From Burkholderiales bacterium (GTDB taxonomy: Bacteria > Pseudomonadota > Gammaproteobacteria > Burkholderiales > Burkholderiaceae_C): a stretch of 45,347 nucleotides of DNA. The notes beneath the pieces are model-generated. The model was not told where the DNA came from, did not search any database, and saw only the letters and a program-made list of their open reading frames with translations. The stretch is taken from NCBI GenBank assembly GCA_028868305.1, contig JAGWUS010000031.1:1-45347 (forward strand). Reading direction: 5' to 3'. The position numbers and the translations under genes were made by a program. Below are positions 32,082 to 40,930 of the stretch, in pieces. Position 1 is the first letter of the stretch; each line of letters begins with the position of its first letter.

Positions 32082-32831
32082 ATGCCCTTAGGTGCTATCG
32101 AGTGGTCTGCGCCCTGGCTGGCACCGTACGCGGCGTTAGGGCAGGGCGTCGTTGCCCAAGTGGCTGCAGGCCTGTCCAACGCCGCCGCGCTCAACAAGGC
32201 CTTGGAGCCGAACGTTGGTCCTGTGCGCTTCGTTCCCCAAAGCGCGTTGCCAGCAGGCGTGGCCTATGAAAGCTATATTCTTGATAGCGGCTGTTGCCCT
32301 ACCCGCGAGGGCTTGCATGATTTTTTCAATGGGCTGGCGTGGTTGCAGTTCCCGCAGACCAAGCGCCGCCTCAACCGCCTGCATGTGGCCCAGATTGCGC
32401 AAACCGGCATCCAGCCTGTGCGTGGCCCGGCGCGGGATGCGCTGACAGTGTTTGATGAAAATGCGGCTTTCTTTCAAGGGCCGGATGTGTTGTGGAACGC
32501 GCTGGCCGCGAAGGACTGGCACCGCCTGTTTGTGACCCTGCGCCCGCTGTGGCAGGAAGTGCAGCTGGTGCTGTTTGGCCACGCACTGCTGGAAAAGCTG
32601 GTTTATGCACGAAAACCGATCACCGCCCATGTATTCCGTGCACAGGCAGCTACTAATTCGATAGCAGATGTGGACGCCTGGGTGGCCGGGCAGCTGAGCG
32701 CGGAGATGCTGGCGGCCAAGCCCTTTGCCCATCTGCCGGTGCTGGGTGTGCCGGGCTGGTGGCCGAAGAATGCCGACCCGGTGTTTTACGCTGATGCCAG
32801 CGTGTTCCGGCCTCCGAAAACCATAAATTAA
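32082..32831 (+). CDS. DUF3025 domain protein
   Basis: This 249-residue protein matches the DUF3025 family, known mainly from beta- and gammaproteobacteria: FVPQSALPAGVAYESYI, the core LHDFFNGLAWLQFPQTKRRLNRLH (about 83-106) and RDALTVFDENAAFF. No catalytic motif is known. The frame is open further upstream to 31905, but that would overlap pyrC; ATG 32082 is used. Two short segments, around residues 61-69 (YESYILDSG) and 189-195, coincide with the ends of the AGCTA...ATAGC dispersed repeat. Cytoplasmic; function unknown. Confidence 0.85.
   Translation: MPLGAIEWSAPWLAPYAALGQGVVAQVAAGLSNAAALNKALEPNVGPVRFVPQSALPAGVAYESYILDSGCCPTREGLHDFFNGLAWLQFPQTKRRLNRLHVAQIAQTGIQPVRGPARDALTVFDENAAFFQGPDVLWNALAAKDWHRLFVTLRPLWQEVQLVLFGHALLEKLVYARKPITAHVFRAQAATNSIADVDAWVAGQLSAEMLAAKPFAHLPVLGVPGWWPKNADPVFYADASVFRPPKTIN
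32261..32289 (+). repeat. Partial dispersed repeat inside the DUF3025 gene (first)
   Basis: GGCCTATGAA then AGCTATATTCTTGATAGCG keeps the GGCCTAT-like start and the AGCTAT...GATAGC end of the family but lacks the middle. It encodes AYESYILDSG in frame. Short enough that coincidence is possible. Confidence 0.35.
32646..32666 (+). repeat. Partial dispersed repeat inside the DUF3025 gene (second)
   Basis: GGCAGCTACTAATTCGATAGC matches the right end of the family (AGCTACTGTTTTGATAGC in dapF) in spacing and arms. It encodes AATNSIAD in frame, close to the end of the gene. Confidence 0.45.
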
Positions 32832-32926
32832 ATGGGAGTTTGGCCGCAGGAATCTTGATTTTGGCCAATCAGCCCCTACCATTCCCGTCGGCGCCATATC
32901 AACGTTCGGCGTAACTGAAGGAAACC

Positions 32927-33799
32927 ATGAAGCGTATTTTCTTGTTCGTCTTGACCAACATCGCGGTAGTTGCCGTGCTCGGCATTGTGGCCAGCCTGCT
33001 GGGCGTCAACCGCTACCTCACAGCCAACGGCCTGAACCTGGGTGCTCTGTTGGGTTTTGCGCTGGTGATGGGCTTTGGCGGCGCCATCATTTCGCTGCTG
33101 ATCAGCAAGCCCATGGCCAAGTGGACCTCGGGCGTGCAGGTGATCGAGCAGCCCCGCAACGCCGACGAGGCCTGGATTGTGGACACCGTGCGCAAGTTTG
33201 CCGACAAGGCTGGCATTGGTATGCCCGAAGTGGGCATTTTTGAAGGGGCCCCCAACGCGTTCGCGACCGGCGCCTTCAAGAACTCGGCCCTGGTGGCCGT
33301 GTCCACCGGCCTGCTGCAGGGCATGACCCGCGAAGAAGTCGAGGCCGTGATTGGTCACGAAATCGCCCACGTGGCCAATGGCGACATGGTCACCATGACC
33401 CTGATCCAGGGTGTAATGAATACCTTCGTGGTGTTTTTGAGCCGTGTGATCGGCTATGCCGTGGACAGCTTCCTGCGCAAGGGCGACGAGCGCTCCAGTG
33501 GCCCCGGCATCGGCTACATGATCACCACCCTGGTGCTGGACATCGTGCTGGGCTTTGCTGCTGCCATCGTCGTGGCCTGGTTCTCACGCCAGCGCGAGTT
33601 CCGCGCCGATGCGGGCGCCGCCCAGCTGATGGGCCGCAAGCAGCCCATGATCAACGCGCTGGCCCGTCTGGGTGGTATGACGCCCGGCGAACTCCCTAAG
33701 AGCGTGGCCGCCATGGGCATTGCCGGTGGTATTGGTCAGTTGTTCTCGACCCACCCGCCGATTGAAGAGCGCATCGCTGCGCTGCAAAACGCACAGTAA
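32927..33799 (+). CDS. htpX: Membrane zinc protease HtpX
   Basis: This 290-residue M48 metalloprotease performs quality control of inner-membrane proteins under heat and envelope stress. Two N-terminal membrane segments (4-25, 36-59) are followed by the zinc motif HEIAH (144-148), then two more hydrophobic segments (about 156-176 and 193-217) and the third-ligand region [17 protein letters not shown]. Length matches E. coli HtpX (293). It is transcribed alone, with a terminator hairpin after the stop. Confidence 0.96.
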   Translation: MKRIFLFVLTNIAVVAVLGIVASLLGVNRYLTANGLNLGALLGFALVMGFGGAIISLLISKPMAKWTSGVQVIEQPRNADEAWIVDTVRKFADKAGIGMPEVGIFEGAPNAFATGAFKNSALVAVSTGLLQGMTREEVEAVIGHEIAHVANGDMVTMTLIQGVMNTFVVFLSRVIGYAVDSFLRKGDERSSGPGIGYMITTLVLDIVLGFAAAIVVAWFSRQREFRADAGAAQLMGRKQPMINALARLGGMTPGELPKSVAAMGIAGGIGQLFSTHPPIEERIAALQNAQ

Positions 33800-33814
33800 A
33801 GAAAACCGGTGACG

Positions 33815-33855
33815 GGCCCGGCAGATTACAGGTCTGCCGGGCCTGTTTCGTTTTT
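33815..33855 (+). terminator. Rho-independent terminator of htpX
   Basis: GGCCCGGCAGA (33815-33825), a seven-base loop, TCTGCCGGGCC (33833-33843), then TGTTTCGTTTTT. The 11-bp perfect stem starts 15 bases after the htpX stop and overlaps the last codons of the convergent gene, whose stop codon lies in the loop. There is no matching T-run on the minus strand. Confidence 0.8.
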
Positions 33856-34380
33856 ACGCGCTGTCATGTCGGCCAGCATTTCACTGGAGGTGTCCAGCCG
33901 TGCCGCCAGTACCCGGGCAATGTTGCGGTAGATGATGTGGGCGCTTTCGGGGTAGGCATCTACCCGCTCCTGGTCGAAGCGCATGGTCACGCTGTGGGTC
34001 AGGGCGCGCACGGTGGCACTGCGCAGATGGTTGCCTGCCAGTGCCATCTCGCCAAAGCATTCACCCGCTCCCAGCCGCGCCAGCTCGACCGTGGTGTCGC
34101 CGCGCTGCTTCTCCACCACCACCTCGCCCGCGATCAGGACGTGGAATGCGCTGCCAATATCCCCTTCCCTGAAGACCACATCGCCTGCCGCGAGGGGCAG
34201 GCGTTCGGCCAGGGCCAGCGTTCTTGAAAGGCAGTCGGCCGTCATGCCCTGAAACACCTTGACCTTGCCCGCGATCTTCTGGACGATGGCCGGATCCAGG
34301 TTGGACGCCGCTGGTCGCACGATCACTTCGGCCCGCACGTTCTCCGCAAATATCCTGGCAACAGCGGGATCAACTTTCAT
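33826..34380 (-). CDS. Cyclic nucleotide-binding domain protein
   Basis: This 184-residue protein consists mainly of one cyclic nucleotide-binding beta-barrel (about 45-160): VKVFQGMTADCLSRTLALAERLPLAAGDVVFREGDIGSAFHVLIAGEVVV and the phosphate-binding cassette-like LGAGECFGEMALAGNHLRSATVRAL, where FGEMAL and RSATV contain the Glu and Arg normally contacting cAMP. No helix-turn-helix follows, so it is not a CRP-type regulator. ATG 34380 is used; the open frame to 34407 has only a TTG. It follows the FAD oxidoreductase by 49 bases on the same strand. Partner unknown. Confidence 0.85.
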   Translation of the reverse strand: MKVDPAVARIFAENVRAEVIVRPAASNLDPAIVQKIAGKVKVFQGMTADCLSRTLALAERLPLAAGDVVFREGDIGSAFHVLIAGEVVVEKQRGDTTVELARLGAGECFGEMALAGNHLRSATVRALTHSVTMRFDQERVDAYPESAHIIYRNIARVLAARLDTSSEMLADMTARKNETGPADL

Positions 34381-34429
34381 GGGGAAAGATGGTACACCCG
34401 TTGCCAAACTCCGGAGGGCGGCAGCAGGC

Positions 34430-36244
34430 TCAGGGGGTGTTGCCAGGGGTCAATATATCCTTGGCAAGGGCTTCCGCCACCCGGATGCCATCCACGCCTG
34501 CCGAGAGAATTCCCCCGGCGTAGCTGGCACCTTCCCCGGCCGGGTAGAGGCCACGCACATTGGTGCTTTGCAGGTGCTCGCCGCGCGGCATTTTCAAAGG
34601 AGAAGAGGTGCGTGTTTCAACCCCGGTCAGAACGGCGTCGGCCATGTCAAAGCCCTTGATCTTCTTGCCAAACGCGGGAAGTGCTTCGCGGATGGCTTCA
34701 ATGGCATACGCAGGCAGGCTGGGCGCCAGGTCACCCAGCTTGACGCCGGGTTTGTAGGAGGGGGTGACGGAACCCAACTGCGCGGAAGGCTGCGCCCCAA
34801 TGAAGTCGCCGACCAGTTGGCCCGGCGCCTCGTAGGTGCTGCCGCCCAGCGTGTACGCGCCGGCCTCCAACTGGCGCTGCAGGGCAATGCCCGACAGCGG
34901 GTGCGCAGCTTTGGGGTCGCGGACTTTCATGGCCGCGGCTTCAGCGGCGTAGCGTGTGCCAGCGTCGGGGCCAAAGGCCTGCACAAACGCCGCTTCGTCG
35001 CAGGGGTAGTCCGGTGGGTCAATACCCACCACGATGCCGGCGTTCGCATTGCGCTCGTTGCGCGAGTACTGGCTCATGCCGTTGGTGACCACGCGGCCGG
35101 GCTCGCTGGTAGCCGCCACCACGGTGCCACCCGGGCACATGCAGAAGCTGTACACCGCACGTCCATTGGCTGCGTGGTGCACGAGCTTGTAGTCCGCAGC
35201 GCCCAGCAGCGGGTGGCCGGCGTGGCGGCCCCAGCGCGCGCGGTCGATCACGCTTTGCGGATGCTCGATGCGAAAACCCACCGAGAAAGGCTTGGCCTGC
35301 ATGGCCACACCGCGGTCAAACAGCATGGCAAAGGTGTCACGGGCGCTGTGGCCCAGCGCCATGACCACGTGGCTGGCGGGCAGGTCATAGGTTTCACCAT
35401 GCAAGGTGTTTTTGACCTGCAGCCCGCGCAGAACGTTCACACCCAGCTCTTCTTTTAATAGCAAATCCACCACGCGCTGGTTGAATCGCACCTCGCCGCC
35501 CAGGGCAATGATCTGCTCGCGGATGCTCTCTACCACCTTGACCAGCTTGAAGGTGCCGATGTGCGGGTGCGCCTCGTACAAAATTTCTGGCGGCGCGCCG
35601 GCCTGCACAAATTCCTGCATGACCTTGCGGCCCAGAAAGCGCGGGTCCTTGATCTGGCTGTAGAGCTTGCCGTCGGAAAACGTGCCGGCGCCGCCTTCGC
35701 CAAACTGCACATTGCTTTCAGGGTTGAGCGTCTTCTTGCGCCACAGGCCCCAGGTGTCCTTGGTGCGCTGGCGTACCGTGGTGCCACGCTCCAGCACGAC
35801 GGGCCGGAAACCCATTTGCGCGAGCACCAGCGCGGCAAACATGCCGCAGGGCCCAAAGCCCACCACCACCGGGCGCTCGCCCAGGTCCGCAGGGGCCTGG
35901 CACACCGGGTGGTAGGCCATGTCGGGGCTGGGCTGGATATGCGGGTTGCCCGCCTGTTGGGCCAGCAGGGGTGCCTCCATCGAAGGGTCTGCCAGTGCAA
36001 TATCCACGATGTACACCACCAGCAACTCGGCCTTGCGCGCATCAAAGCTGCGCTTGAACACCTGCAACTGCGCAATCCCGGTATCTGCAATGCCCAGCGC
36101 CCTGGCGGCCAACTGGGTGAGTGCCGCGTTCGGGTGCGGTGGTGGTGTGCGGTCCGCATCGGTTTCGGCGGGCGCATCGGCGGCGCGCCGTGCATCCACC
36201 GGGACGGCAGACAGGGGAAGTTTGAGTTCAGAGATACGGATCAT
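34430..36244 (-). CDS. FAD-dependent oxidoreductase, large YtfP/HI0933-related family
   Basis: This 604-residue flavoprotein is annotated in relatives as a NAD(P)/FAD-dependent oxidoreductase of unknown substrate. After an N-terminal domain of about 115 residues (IRISELKLPLS...), a dinucleotide-binding fold starts at PVVVGFGPCGMFAALVLAQMGFRPVVLERG (about 122-151). FGEGGAGTFSDGKLYSQIKD (about 180-199) and the C-terminal YPAGEGASYAGGILSAGVDGIRVAEAL (FAD-binding) are diagnostic. The repeat end at 35444-35466 lies within its coding sequence (LLLKEELGV). It is divergent from the PAS-GGDEF gene, and its mRNA may continue into the cyclic nucleotide-binding gene. Confidence 0.87.
   Translation of the reverse strand: MIRISELKLPLSAVPVDARRAADAPAETDADRTPPPHPNAALTQLAARALGIADTGIAQLQVFKRSFDARKAELLVVYIVDIALADPSMEAPLLAQQAGNPHIQPSPDMAYHPVCQAPADLGERPVVVGFGPCGMFAALVLAQMGFRPVVLERGTTVRQRTKDTWGLWRKKTLNPESNVQFGEGGAGTFSDGKLYSQIKDPRFLGRKVMQEFVQAGAPPEILYEAHPHIGTFKLVKVVESIREQIIALGGEVRFNQRVVDLLLKEELGVNVLRGLQVKNTLHGETYDLPASHVVMALGHSARDTFAMLFDRGVAMQAKPFSVGFRIEHPQSVIDRARWGRHAGHPLLGAADYKLVHHAANGRAVYSFCMCPGGTVVAATSEPGRVVTNGMSQYSRNERNANAGIVVGIDPPDYPCDEAAFVQAFGPDAGTRYAAEAAAMKVRDPKAAHPLSGIALQRQLEAGAYTLGGSTYEAPGQLVGDFIGAQPSAQLGSVTPSYKPGVKLGDLAPSLPAYAIEAIREALPAFGKKIKGFDMADAVLTGVETRTSSPLKMPRGEHLQSTNVRGLYPAGEGASYAGGILSAGVDGIRVAEALAKDILTPGNTP
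35444..35466 (-). repeat. Partial dispersed repeat inside the FAD oxidoreductase gene
   Basis: On the minus strand it reads ATTTGCTATTAAAAGAAGAGC, with the family's GCTAT...AGC right end preserved (compare ATTGCTATCAAATCAGGAGC in the metallo-hydrolase copy). It encodes LLLKEELG in frame. Confidence 0.5.
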
Positions 36245-36458
36245 GGAGGGCTCGTGGTTATCAAGCAGAGCCCCGATTTTAGGTTCCCGCAGGCGGTCCA
36301 GTGTGGCTGGGGCACAGTCTTTGCCAGGTTAGTATCGGCCACTTCCGTCAGCGAGTGGGAAAGTTCCGGTTCAACTTAACTATGGCAACATCGCGCGGTG
36401 ATGTTTCCAGGCGAACCCGCTCGCCCGTGCGCCTCGTATTGTCAACCCACTAACGTTT

Positions 36459-37316
36459 ATGACCACCCAACTGCAAGAGCTGGTATCGCTCAGCCCGGAC
36501 CCCATCATCGCGGTTAACCGTGAGGGCAAAATTACACTGTTTAACCAGGCCGCGGAGCGCTTGCTGGGGTACCGTGGTTCAGACGTGCTGGAGGTGGTGT
36601 CGATTGCCTCGATCTATGCGAGCCGTGATCTGGCGCGCCACGTGAACAAACTGCTCCACACGAGCCCGGATCACCAGGTTGAAGGCATGGAGACGCAACT
36701 GCAGTCCAAAGTGGGACGGACCATCGACATCCGGCTTTCTGCGAAGCTGCTCATGCGCAATGGCGAAGTGGTCGGCAGCATCGGCTTTTTTCATGACCTG
36801 ACCGAACGCAAGCGGCTGGAGACAATGCTCAAACAGTTGTCCATTACGGACAACCTGACCGGCTTGTTCAACCAGCGGCACTTCCGCGCCGCACTGAATG
36901 TGGAGCTGGAGCGGTCCAGCCGCTATGGACGCCCCCTGTGCCTGATCTGCATTGATCTGGACGACTTCAAGCAGATCAATGACCAGCTTGGGCATCTTGA
37001 GGGTGACAATGCCCTGCGGTTTGCTGCGCGTGTTTTGCACAAGGCTTTACGCAAGACCGACGTGGCGTTTCGCTACGGCGGGGACGAGTTCATGCTGCTG
37101 CTTCCAGAGACGGACATGGCGGAGGCGCAGGCCATCGGGGCGCGCGTGAAGGCGCTGTTTGATGCGCTGTGGCACACGGAATGGTCCGCCATTGCCGATT
37201 GCCCAACCGTTAGTCTGAGCTACGGCATTGCGGAACGTGACGCTGCGGATTCCGCAGAGTCACTGATTCAACGCGCCGATAGCGCGATGTACCGGATCAA
37301 AAAAAACCGTGCCTGA
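36459..37316 (+). CDS. PAS-GGDEF diguanylate cyclase
   Basis: This 285-residue cytoplasmic protein has a PAS domain at about 1-120 (LVSLSPDPIIAVNREGKITLFNQAAERLLGY) and a GGDEF domain at about 130-285. The active-site motif GGDEF is intact at 207-211, and RKTD five residues before it forms an inhibitory I-site (RxxD). It should make cyclic di-GMP with product inhibition, in response to an unknown PAS signal. The 214 bases upstream (36245-36458), shared with the divergent FAD gene, hold its promoter; nothing specific is recognised there. Confidence 0.93.
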   Translation: MTTQLQELVSLSPDPIIAVNREGKITLFNQAAERLLGYRGSDVLEVVSIASIYASRDLARHVNKLLHTSPDHQVEGMETQLQSKVGRTIDIRLSAKLLMRNGEVVGSIGFFHDLTERKRLETMLKQLSITDNLTGLFNQRHFRAALNVELERSSRYGRPLCLICIDLDDFKQINDQLGHLEGDNALRFAARVLHKALRKTDVAFRYGGDEFMLLLPETDMAEAQAIGARVKALFDALWHTEWSAIADCPTVSLSYGIAERDAADSAESLIQRADSAMYRIKKNRA

Positions 37317-37343
37317 CAAGCGCCGGATAGCCGCAGCACTGCC

Positions 37344-38261
37344 TCAAACGGGCAGGAAGCCTTCAATCGACAGATAGCGTTCGCCCGTGTCGTAGTTGAA
37401 ACCCAGCACGGTGGAGCCGGCGGGTAGTTCGGGCAATTTTTGTGCAATGGCGGCCAGCGTGGCGCCGCTGGAAATACCCACCAGCATGCCTTCCAGGGCA
37501 GCACTACGCCGCGCATATTCGCGGGCGGGTTCTGCGTCCACCTGAATCACGCCATCCAGCAACTCGGTTTTCAGGTTTTTGGGGATAAATCCGGCGCCAA
37601 TGCCCTGAATGGGGTGGGGAGACGGAGCGCCGCCGGAGATGACCGGCGAAGCGGAAGGCTCTACCGCAAACACTTTCAGTTGGGGCCATCTGGCTTTCAG
37701 CACCGTGGCCACGCCGCTTAGGTGCCCGCCAGTACCCACACCAGTGATCAGCGCATCAATGCCCTCGGGGAAGTCGGCCAGAATTTCCTGCGCGGTGGTG
37801 CGCACATGCGCGTCGATGTTGGCGGGGTTGTCAAACTGCTGGGGAATCCAGGCACCGGGCGTTTGCAGCGCCAGTTCGTGGGCACGGGCAATGGCGCCTT
37901 TCATGCCTTTTTCACGGGGCGTCAGGTCGAACGTGGCGCCGTAGGCCAGCATCAAGCGGCGGCGCTCAATGGACATGCTGTCGGGCATGACCAGAATGAG
38001 CTTGTAGCCCTTGACGGCCGCTACCATGGCCAGGCCAACACCGGTGTTGCCGGAGGTGGGCTCAACGATGGTGGCACCAGGCTGCAGGTCGCCACTTTTC
38101 TCAGCCGCTTCGACCATGGCCAGCGCAATGCGGTCCTTGATCGATCCGCCCGGGTTGCCCCGCTCGGACTTGATATACACCTTGTGCGTGTCGCCAAACA
38201 GGCGGTTGATGCGCACATGGGGGGTGTTGCCAATGGTCTGCAGAATGTTGTCGGCTTTCAT
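37344..38261 (-). CDS. cysK: Cysteine synthase (O-acetylserine sulfhydrylase)
   Basis: This 305-residue PLP enzyme makes cysteine from O-acetylserine and sulfide. It has the PLP lysine in [12 protein letters not shown] (about 37-48), the substrate loop [21 protein letters not shown] and [24 protein letters not shown] and [10 protein letters not shown] are closer to CysK than to CysM. The start at 38261 gives the conserved N-terminus [17 protein letters not shown]; the frame runs on upstream through the rnpB promoter and gene but is not coding there. It is divergent from rnpB and convergent with the GGDEF gene. Confidence 0.94.
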   Translation of the reverse strand: MKADNILQTIGNTPHVRINRLFGDTHKVYIKSERGNPGGSIKDRIALAMVEAAEKSGDLQPGATIVEPTSGNTGVGLAMVAAVKGYKLILVMPDSMSIERRRLMLAYGATFDLTPREKGMKGAIARAHELALQTPGAWIPQQFDNPANIDAHVRTTAQEILADFPEGIDALITGVGTGGHLSGVATVLKARWPQLKVFAVEPSASPVISGGAPSPHPIQGIGAGFIPKNLKTELLDGVIQVDAEPAREYARRSAALEGMLVGISSGATLAAIAQKLPELPAGSTVLGFNYDTGERYLSIEGFLPV

Positions 38262-38344
38262 GGGAGTCTCCGTGAACGGGTTGTGATTGCCACATTTTGT
38301 TCCAATGCAACGATCAGTTTCTGTATATGGATATTCAGACCCGC

Positions 38345-38350
38345 GATAAT
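38345..38350 (+). promoter_or_regulatory. -10 element of the rnpB promoter
   Basis: GATAAT at 38345-38350 lies seven bases before the first base of the RNase P RNA P1 helix, as expected for a vegetative promoter. The -35 region (around 38318-38327, TTTCTGTATA) is a poor match to TTGACA. Confidence 0.55.
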
Positions 38351-38356
38351 CGGGGC

Positions 38357-38702
38357 GTGAAGCCTGCCAGACCACCGCTGGTGCAATTCTGGAAACAGAG
38401 CACTGGAGGAACGTCCGGACTGCATAGGGCAGCGTAGCAGCTAACGGCTGTCCACTGACAAGCTGTGTGCGCAAGTACATGGCCCTAAGGTGAGGATCAG
38501 AGCAACAGAGACGAGCCAATTCAGTTTGGGTGAAACGGGCAATCTCTACGCGCAGCAATACCAAGTAGGCCAACGTTGACGGGGCCCCCGGAGTTGGCGG
38601 GTAGGTAGCATCGAGCCGCTGGGCGACCAGCGGCCCAGAGTAATGGTGGTCACATGCGGGGAAACCCGCATGCACAGAATCCGGCTTATCGGTGGGCTTC
38701 AC
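38357..38702 (+). ncRNA. rnpB: RNase P RNA, class A
   Basis: This 346-base RNA is the catalytic subunit that matures tRNA 5' ends. The P1 helix is formed by GTGAAGCC (38357-38364) and GGCTTCAC (38695-38702). The conserved GAGGAACGTCCGGACT (about 38406-38421) is the P3/P4 core region, GTGAAACGGGCAATCTCTAC and the late CAGAATCCGGCTTAT (P4 partner and 3' core) are all present in order. ACAGAGACGAGCC and TGGGCGACCAG stem-loops lie between. A run of seven T (38705-38711) directly after P1 is the terminator. It replaces any coding interpretation of this interval. Confidence 0.96.
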
Positions 38703-38752
38703 ACTTTTTTTGATGTATGGTTAATGCTCCACCGTTCTTTGAGGGAGACACC

Positions 38753-39181
38753 ATGCGACCGATTCTGGAACTGTTGAAAAAACAAGGCGGCACCATCTGG
38801 AGTCTCCATCCCCAGGAGACTGTGTACGATGCGCTCAAAGCCCTGTCTGACAAGGACGTGGGTGCCCTCATGGTGCTCGACGAGGGGCGGCTGGTGGGCG
38901 TCTTTTCGGAGCGCGACTACACCCGCAAGATTGCGCTGGCCGGCAAGGCGTCAAGGGATACCCGCGTGGAAGACATCATGTCCACGACCTTGCAGACCGT
39001 ATCTCCCCACACCACGACCGATGCGTGCATGGCGCTGATGAGCCAGAAAAAAATCCGCCACCTGCCGGTGGTGGATTGCGATACGGTGCTGGGCATGATC
39101 TCGATCCGCGACATCATGGACGACATGATTAAGGACCGCGAAGAAACCATCAACCAGCTGCAGAGCTACATCGTCAGCTAG
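38753..39181 (+). CDS. CBS domain-pair protein
   Basis: This 142-residue protein consists of two CBS domains (about 8-68 and 76-135): LVGVFSERDYTRKIALAGKASRDTRVEDIM and MSQKKIRHLPVVDCDTVLGMISIRDIMDDMI. It probably binds an adenine nucleotide. ATG 38753 follows GGGAG at 38743-38747; an upstream ATG at 38717 lies too near the rnpB terminator. Stand-alone CBS pairs of this type are common in Burkholderiales; partner unknown. It is convergent with the pseudouridine synthase. Confidence 0.92.
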   Translation: MRPILELLKKQGGTIWSLHPQETVYDALKALSDKDVGALMVLDEGRLVGVFSERDYTRKIALAGKASRDTRVEDIMSTTLQTVSPHTTTDACMALMSQKKIRHLPVVDCDTVLGMISIRDIMDDMIKDREETINQLQSYIVS

Positions 39182-39200
39182 CCTGCGGTGGAGCCGTTTC

Positions 39201-39947
39201 TTAGAACCGCTCCCCGTCCGCCAGATAGCGCCATTGACCCAGCGGCAGATCACTCAGTGCCACCCGCCCAAGACGGCTGCGCCGCATGGATATAACGTCC
39301 AGTCCCGCCAGCTGGCACAGATACGCGGCCAGTCCGGGGTGTGCGCCCTTGATTGCAAAGCGCAGGCGGCTGCCCTGGGGCGTGCTGCTGTTGACGCTGA
39401 CTTTGGCATGGGGCAGGGGCTTGCGCTCATCCTTGAGGGCGCGGTGCATCGGGGTCAGGGCGTCCGGGGTCACCTCGCCGCGTACCTCCACCAGCAACTC
39501 GTGCTCCATCTCGCCAATGTCTTCGGTCAGCTTGCGCTCGGTGCGCCAGTCTTGGGTAAACACCACCAGACCGCTGGCGCCGTGTTCAATCGGTACCGGG
39601 TAAGCCAGCTTGCTGAAATGGCGCTTGAGGGGGCGCACGCCGGAGACATCGCGGGCGTAGCGGTTGGCGGGCGTCAGCAGGCTGAGCGGCTCTTTCAGGC
39701 CGGGCGGCTTGTGCAGCACCAGGGTGACCGGTGTGAGGTTCATGATGCTGGCGTTGCGGTCCAGGGTGATGGTTTCTGTCCGCACACGGTGCATGGGTTC
39801 TTCCACGACCATGCCGTTGACCTGCACCCAGCCGCCCTCGATGTACTGCTCGGCTTCGCGGCGCGAGCAGGGCACCATCTGCGCTACGCGCTTGGCCAGA
39901 CGTTCGCCTTTGTCGGACGCAGGGCGTGCAGATCGGATCGTGCTCAT
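39201..39947 (-). CDS. RsuA/RluB/RluF-family pseudouridine synthase with altered active site
   Basis: This 248-residue protein has an S4 RNA-binding domain (about 14-60: ERLAKRVAQMVPCSRREAEQYIEGGWVQVNG) and a pseudouridine synthase fold (about 70-240). The canonical GRLDxDTxGL catalytic segment reads VPIEHGASGLVVFTQD (118-133), so the catalytic Asp is replaced by Glu121 and the Arg is lost. Later motifs (MEHELLVEVRGEVT, RRSRLGRVALSDLPLGQWRYL) are conserved. It may target 23S rRNA like RluF, or be catalytically impaired. Its start overlaps the stop of the metallo-hydrolase gene by four bases. Confidence 0.88.
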   Translation of the reverse strand: MSTIRSARPASDKGERLAKRVAQMVPCSRREAEQYIEGGWVQVNGMVVEEPMHRVRTETITLDRNASIMNLTPVTLVLHKPPGLKEPLSLLTPANRYARDVSGVRPLKRHFSKLAYPVPIEHGASGLVVFTQDWRTERKLTEDIGEMEHELLVEVRGEVTPDALTPMHRALKDERKPLPHAKVSVNSSTPQGSRLRFAIKGAHPGLAAYLCQLAGLDVISMRRSRLGRVALSDLPLGQWRYLADGERF

Positions 39948-40894
39948 GCCTGGCCCTGTGCGTTTTGCAGCGCCAGAATGCGCTCCACATGCGCCAGCAG
40001 CGAGCGTTTGGCCACTGGCCAGATGCGCGGGTGCACATCGTCGTAGGCCAGGGGTAGCCATTCGTCCAGGCTGCCCAGCGGGTTGGCCTGCATGATGGCG
40101 GCGATCTTGGCCTCGCGCTTGAGCCGGTGGGCCTTGAGGTGGGCAATCGCGTCCAGTGCGCCGTCCATCACATCGCCATGCGCTGGCAGGATGTAGCGCA
40201 CGCCTTGCGCGGCGCAGGCGGCGCTCAACAGGTCGAGCGAGTCGATGTAATCGCGCATATTGCCGTCGGGCGGGTCCACTACCGTGGTGCTGCCGTTGAG
40301 GATGTGGTCGCCCGAGAACAGCAGCCCATCCTCCTGCAACAGCAGGCACACATGGTTGGCCGCGTGGCCCGGGGTGTGCAGCACCTGCAGTGTGTGCCGA
40401 TTAAGAGCCAAATCAGCCTCTGACCCTCGTGCAGCAAGCACAAGCAGCTCCTGATTTGATAGCAATCGGTCGGGCGTGAACGCGCTGGCGGCGCGTGCGG
40501 TGGGCGCCGAGGGCAGGCCCAGAATGGCGGGCCGGGTTGCACACAACGCCTGCAGTGGCGCGGCACCGGGAGAATGGTCCGGGTGCGAATGGGTGCACAC
40601 AATCATGGCGATATTGCCGCCCTCGCCCCCTCTTTCGTCTGGGTGGATGGCGGCCTGCCACAGGCGCAGCAGGTGGTCGTTATCGGCCGGGCCCGGGTCG
40701 ATCACGATGAAGCCGGTGCTGGCCTCGCCCACCAGGTAGCTGTTGGTGCCGGGGCCGGTCATCACGCCCGGATTGGGGGCGGTCAGCCGCATCACGTTGC
40801 GCAGCAGGGGCACAGGCCGGTCGGTTTGCCACTCGCCCGTGGCAGGCAAGGGCTGGGGCGAGGTGGCGGTGAGAATTTGGGTAGATCGGACCAT
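39944..40894 (-). CDS. MBL-fold metallo-hydrolase (LACTB2-like) with repeat-derived insert
   Basis: This 316-residue protein has the zinc motif THSHPDH (101-107), an earlier GTNSYLVG (49-56), [13 protein letters not shown] (173-185) and GDHIL with the bridging Asp. The C-terminal 80 residues form the winged-helix-like extension ([13 protein letters not shown]...) of LACTB2-type RNA or glyoxalase-like hydrolases. Residues about 144-163 ([21 protein letters not shown] region) are encoded by a dispersed repeat copy. Start at 40894, 36 bases from the divergent dapF. It is the first gene of a two-gene unit with the pseudouridine synthase (ATGA overlap). Confidence 0.88.
   Translation of the reverse strand: MVRSTQILTATSPQPLPATGEWQTDRPVPLLRNVMRLTAPNPGVMTGPGTNSYLVGEASTGFIVIDPGPADNDHLLRLWQAAIHPDERGGEGGNIAMIVCTHSHPDHSPGAAPLQALCATRPAILGLPSAPTARAASAFTPDRLLSNQELLVLAARGSEADLALNRHTLQVLHTPGHAANHVCLLLQEDGLLFSGDHILNGSTTVVDPPDGNMRDYIDSLDLLSAACAAQGVRYILPAHGDVMDGALDAIAHLKAHRLKREAKIAAIMQANPLGSLDEWLPLAYDDVHPRIWPVAKRSLLAHVERILALQNAQGQA
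40406..40463 (-). repeat. Dispersed repeat element inside the metallo-hydrolase gene
   Basis: Read on the plus strand: AGCCAAATCAGCCTCTGACCC, GCAAGCACAAGCAGCTC and TTTGATAGC. This is a near full-length family member aligned with the dapF copy (GGCCTCTAGCCC...AGCTACTGTTTTGATAGC). It stays in frame and encodes about 20 residues of the hydrolase. Confidence 0.75.
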
Positions 40895-40930
40895 GCGGGG
40901 ATTTTGCAGCCAAACAGGGATAATTACCGC

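Noticed and set aside
38262-38702. Upstream extension of the cysK frame on the minus strand
   Set aside because: It crosses the rnpB promoter and the whole RNase P RNA gene; the conserved cysteine synthase N-terminus begins at 38261.
40574-40930. 119-codon N-terminal extension of dapF
   Set aside because: It is antisense to the metallo-hydrolase start; DapF homologues begin at [15 protein letters not shown] (ATG 40931).
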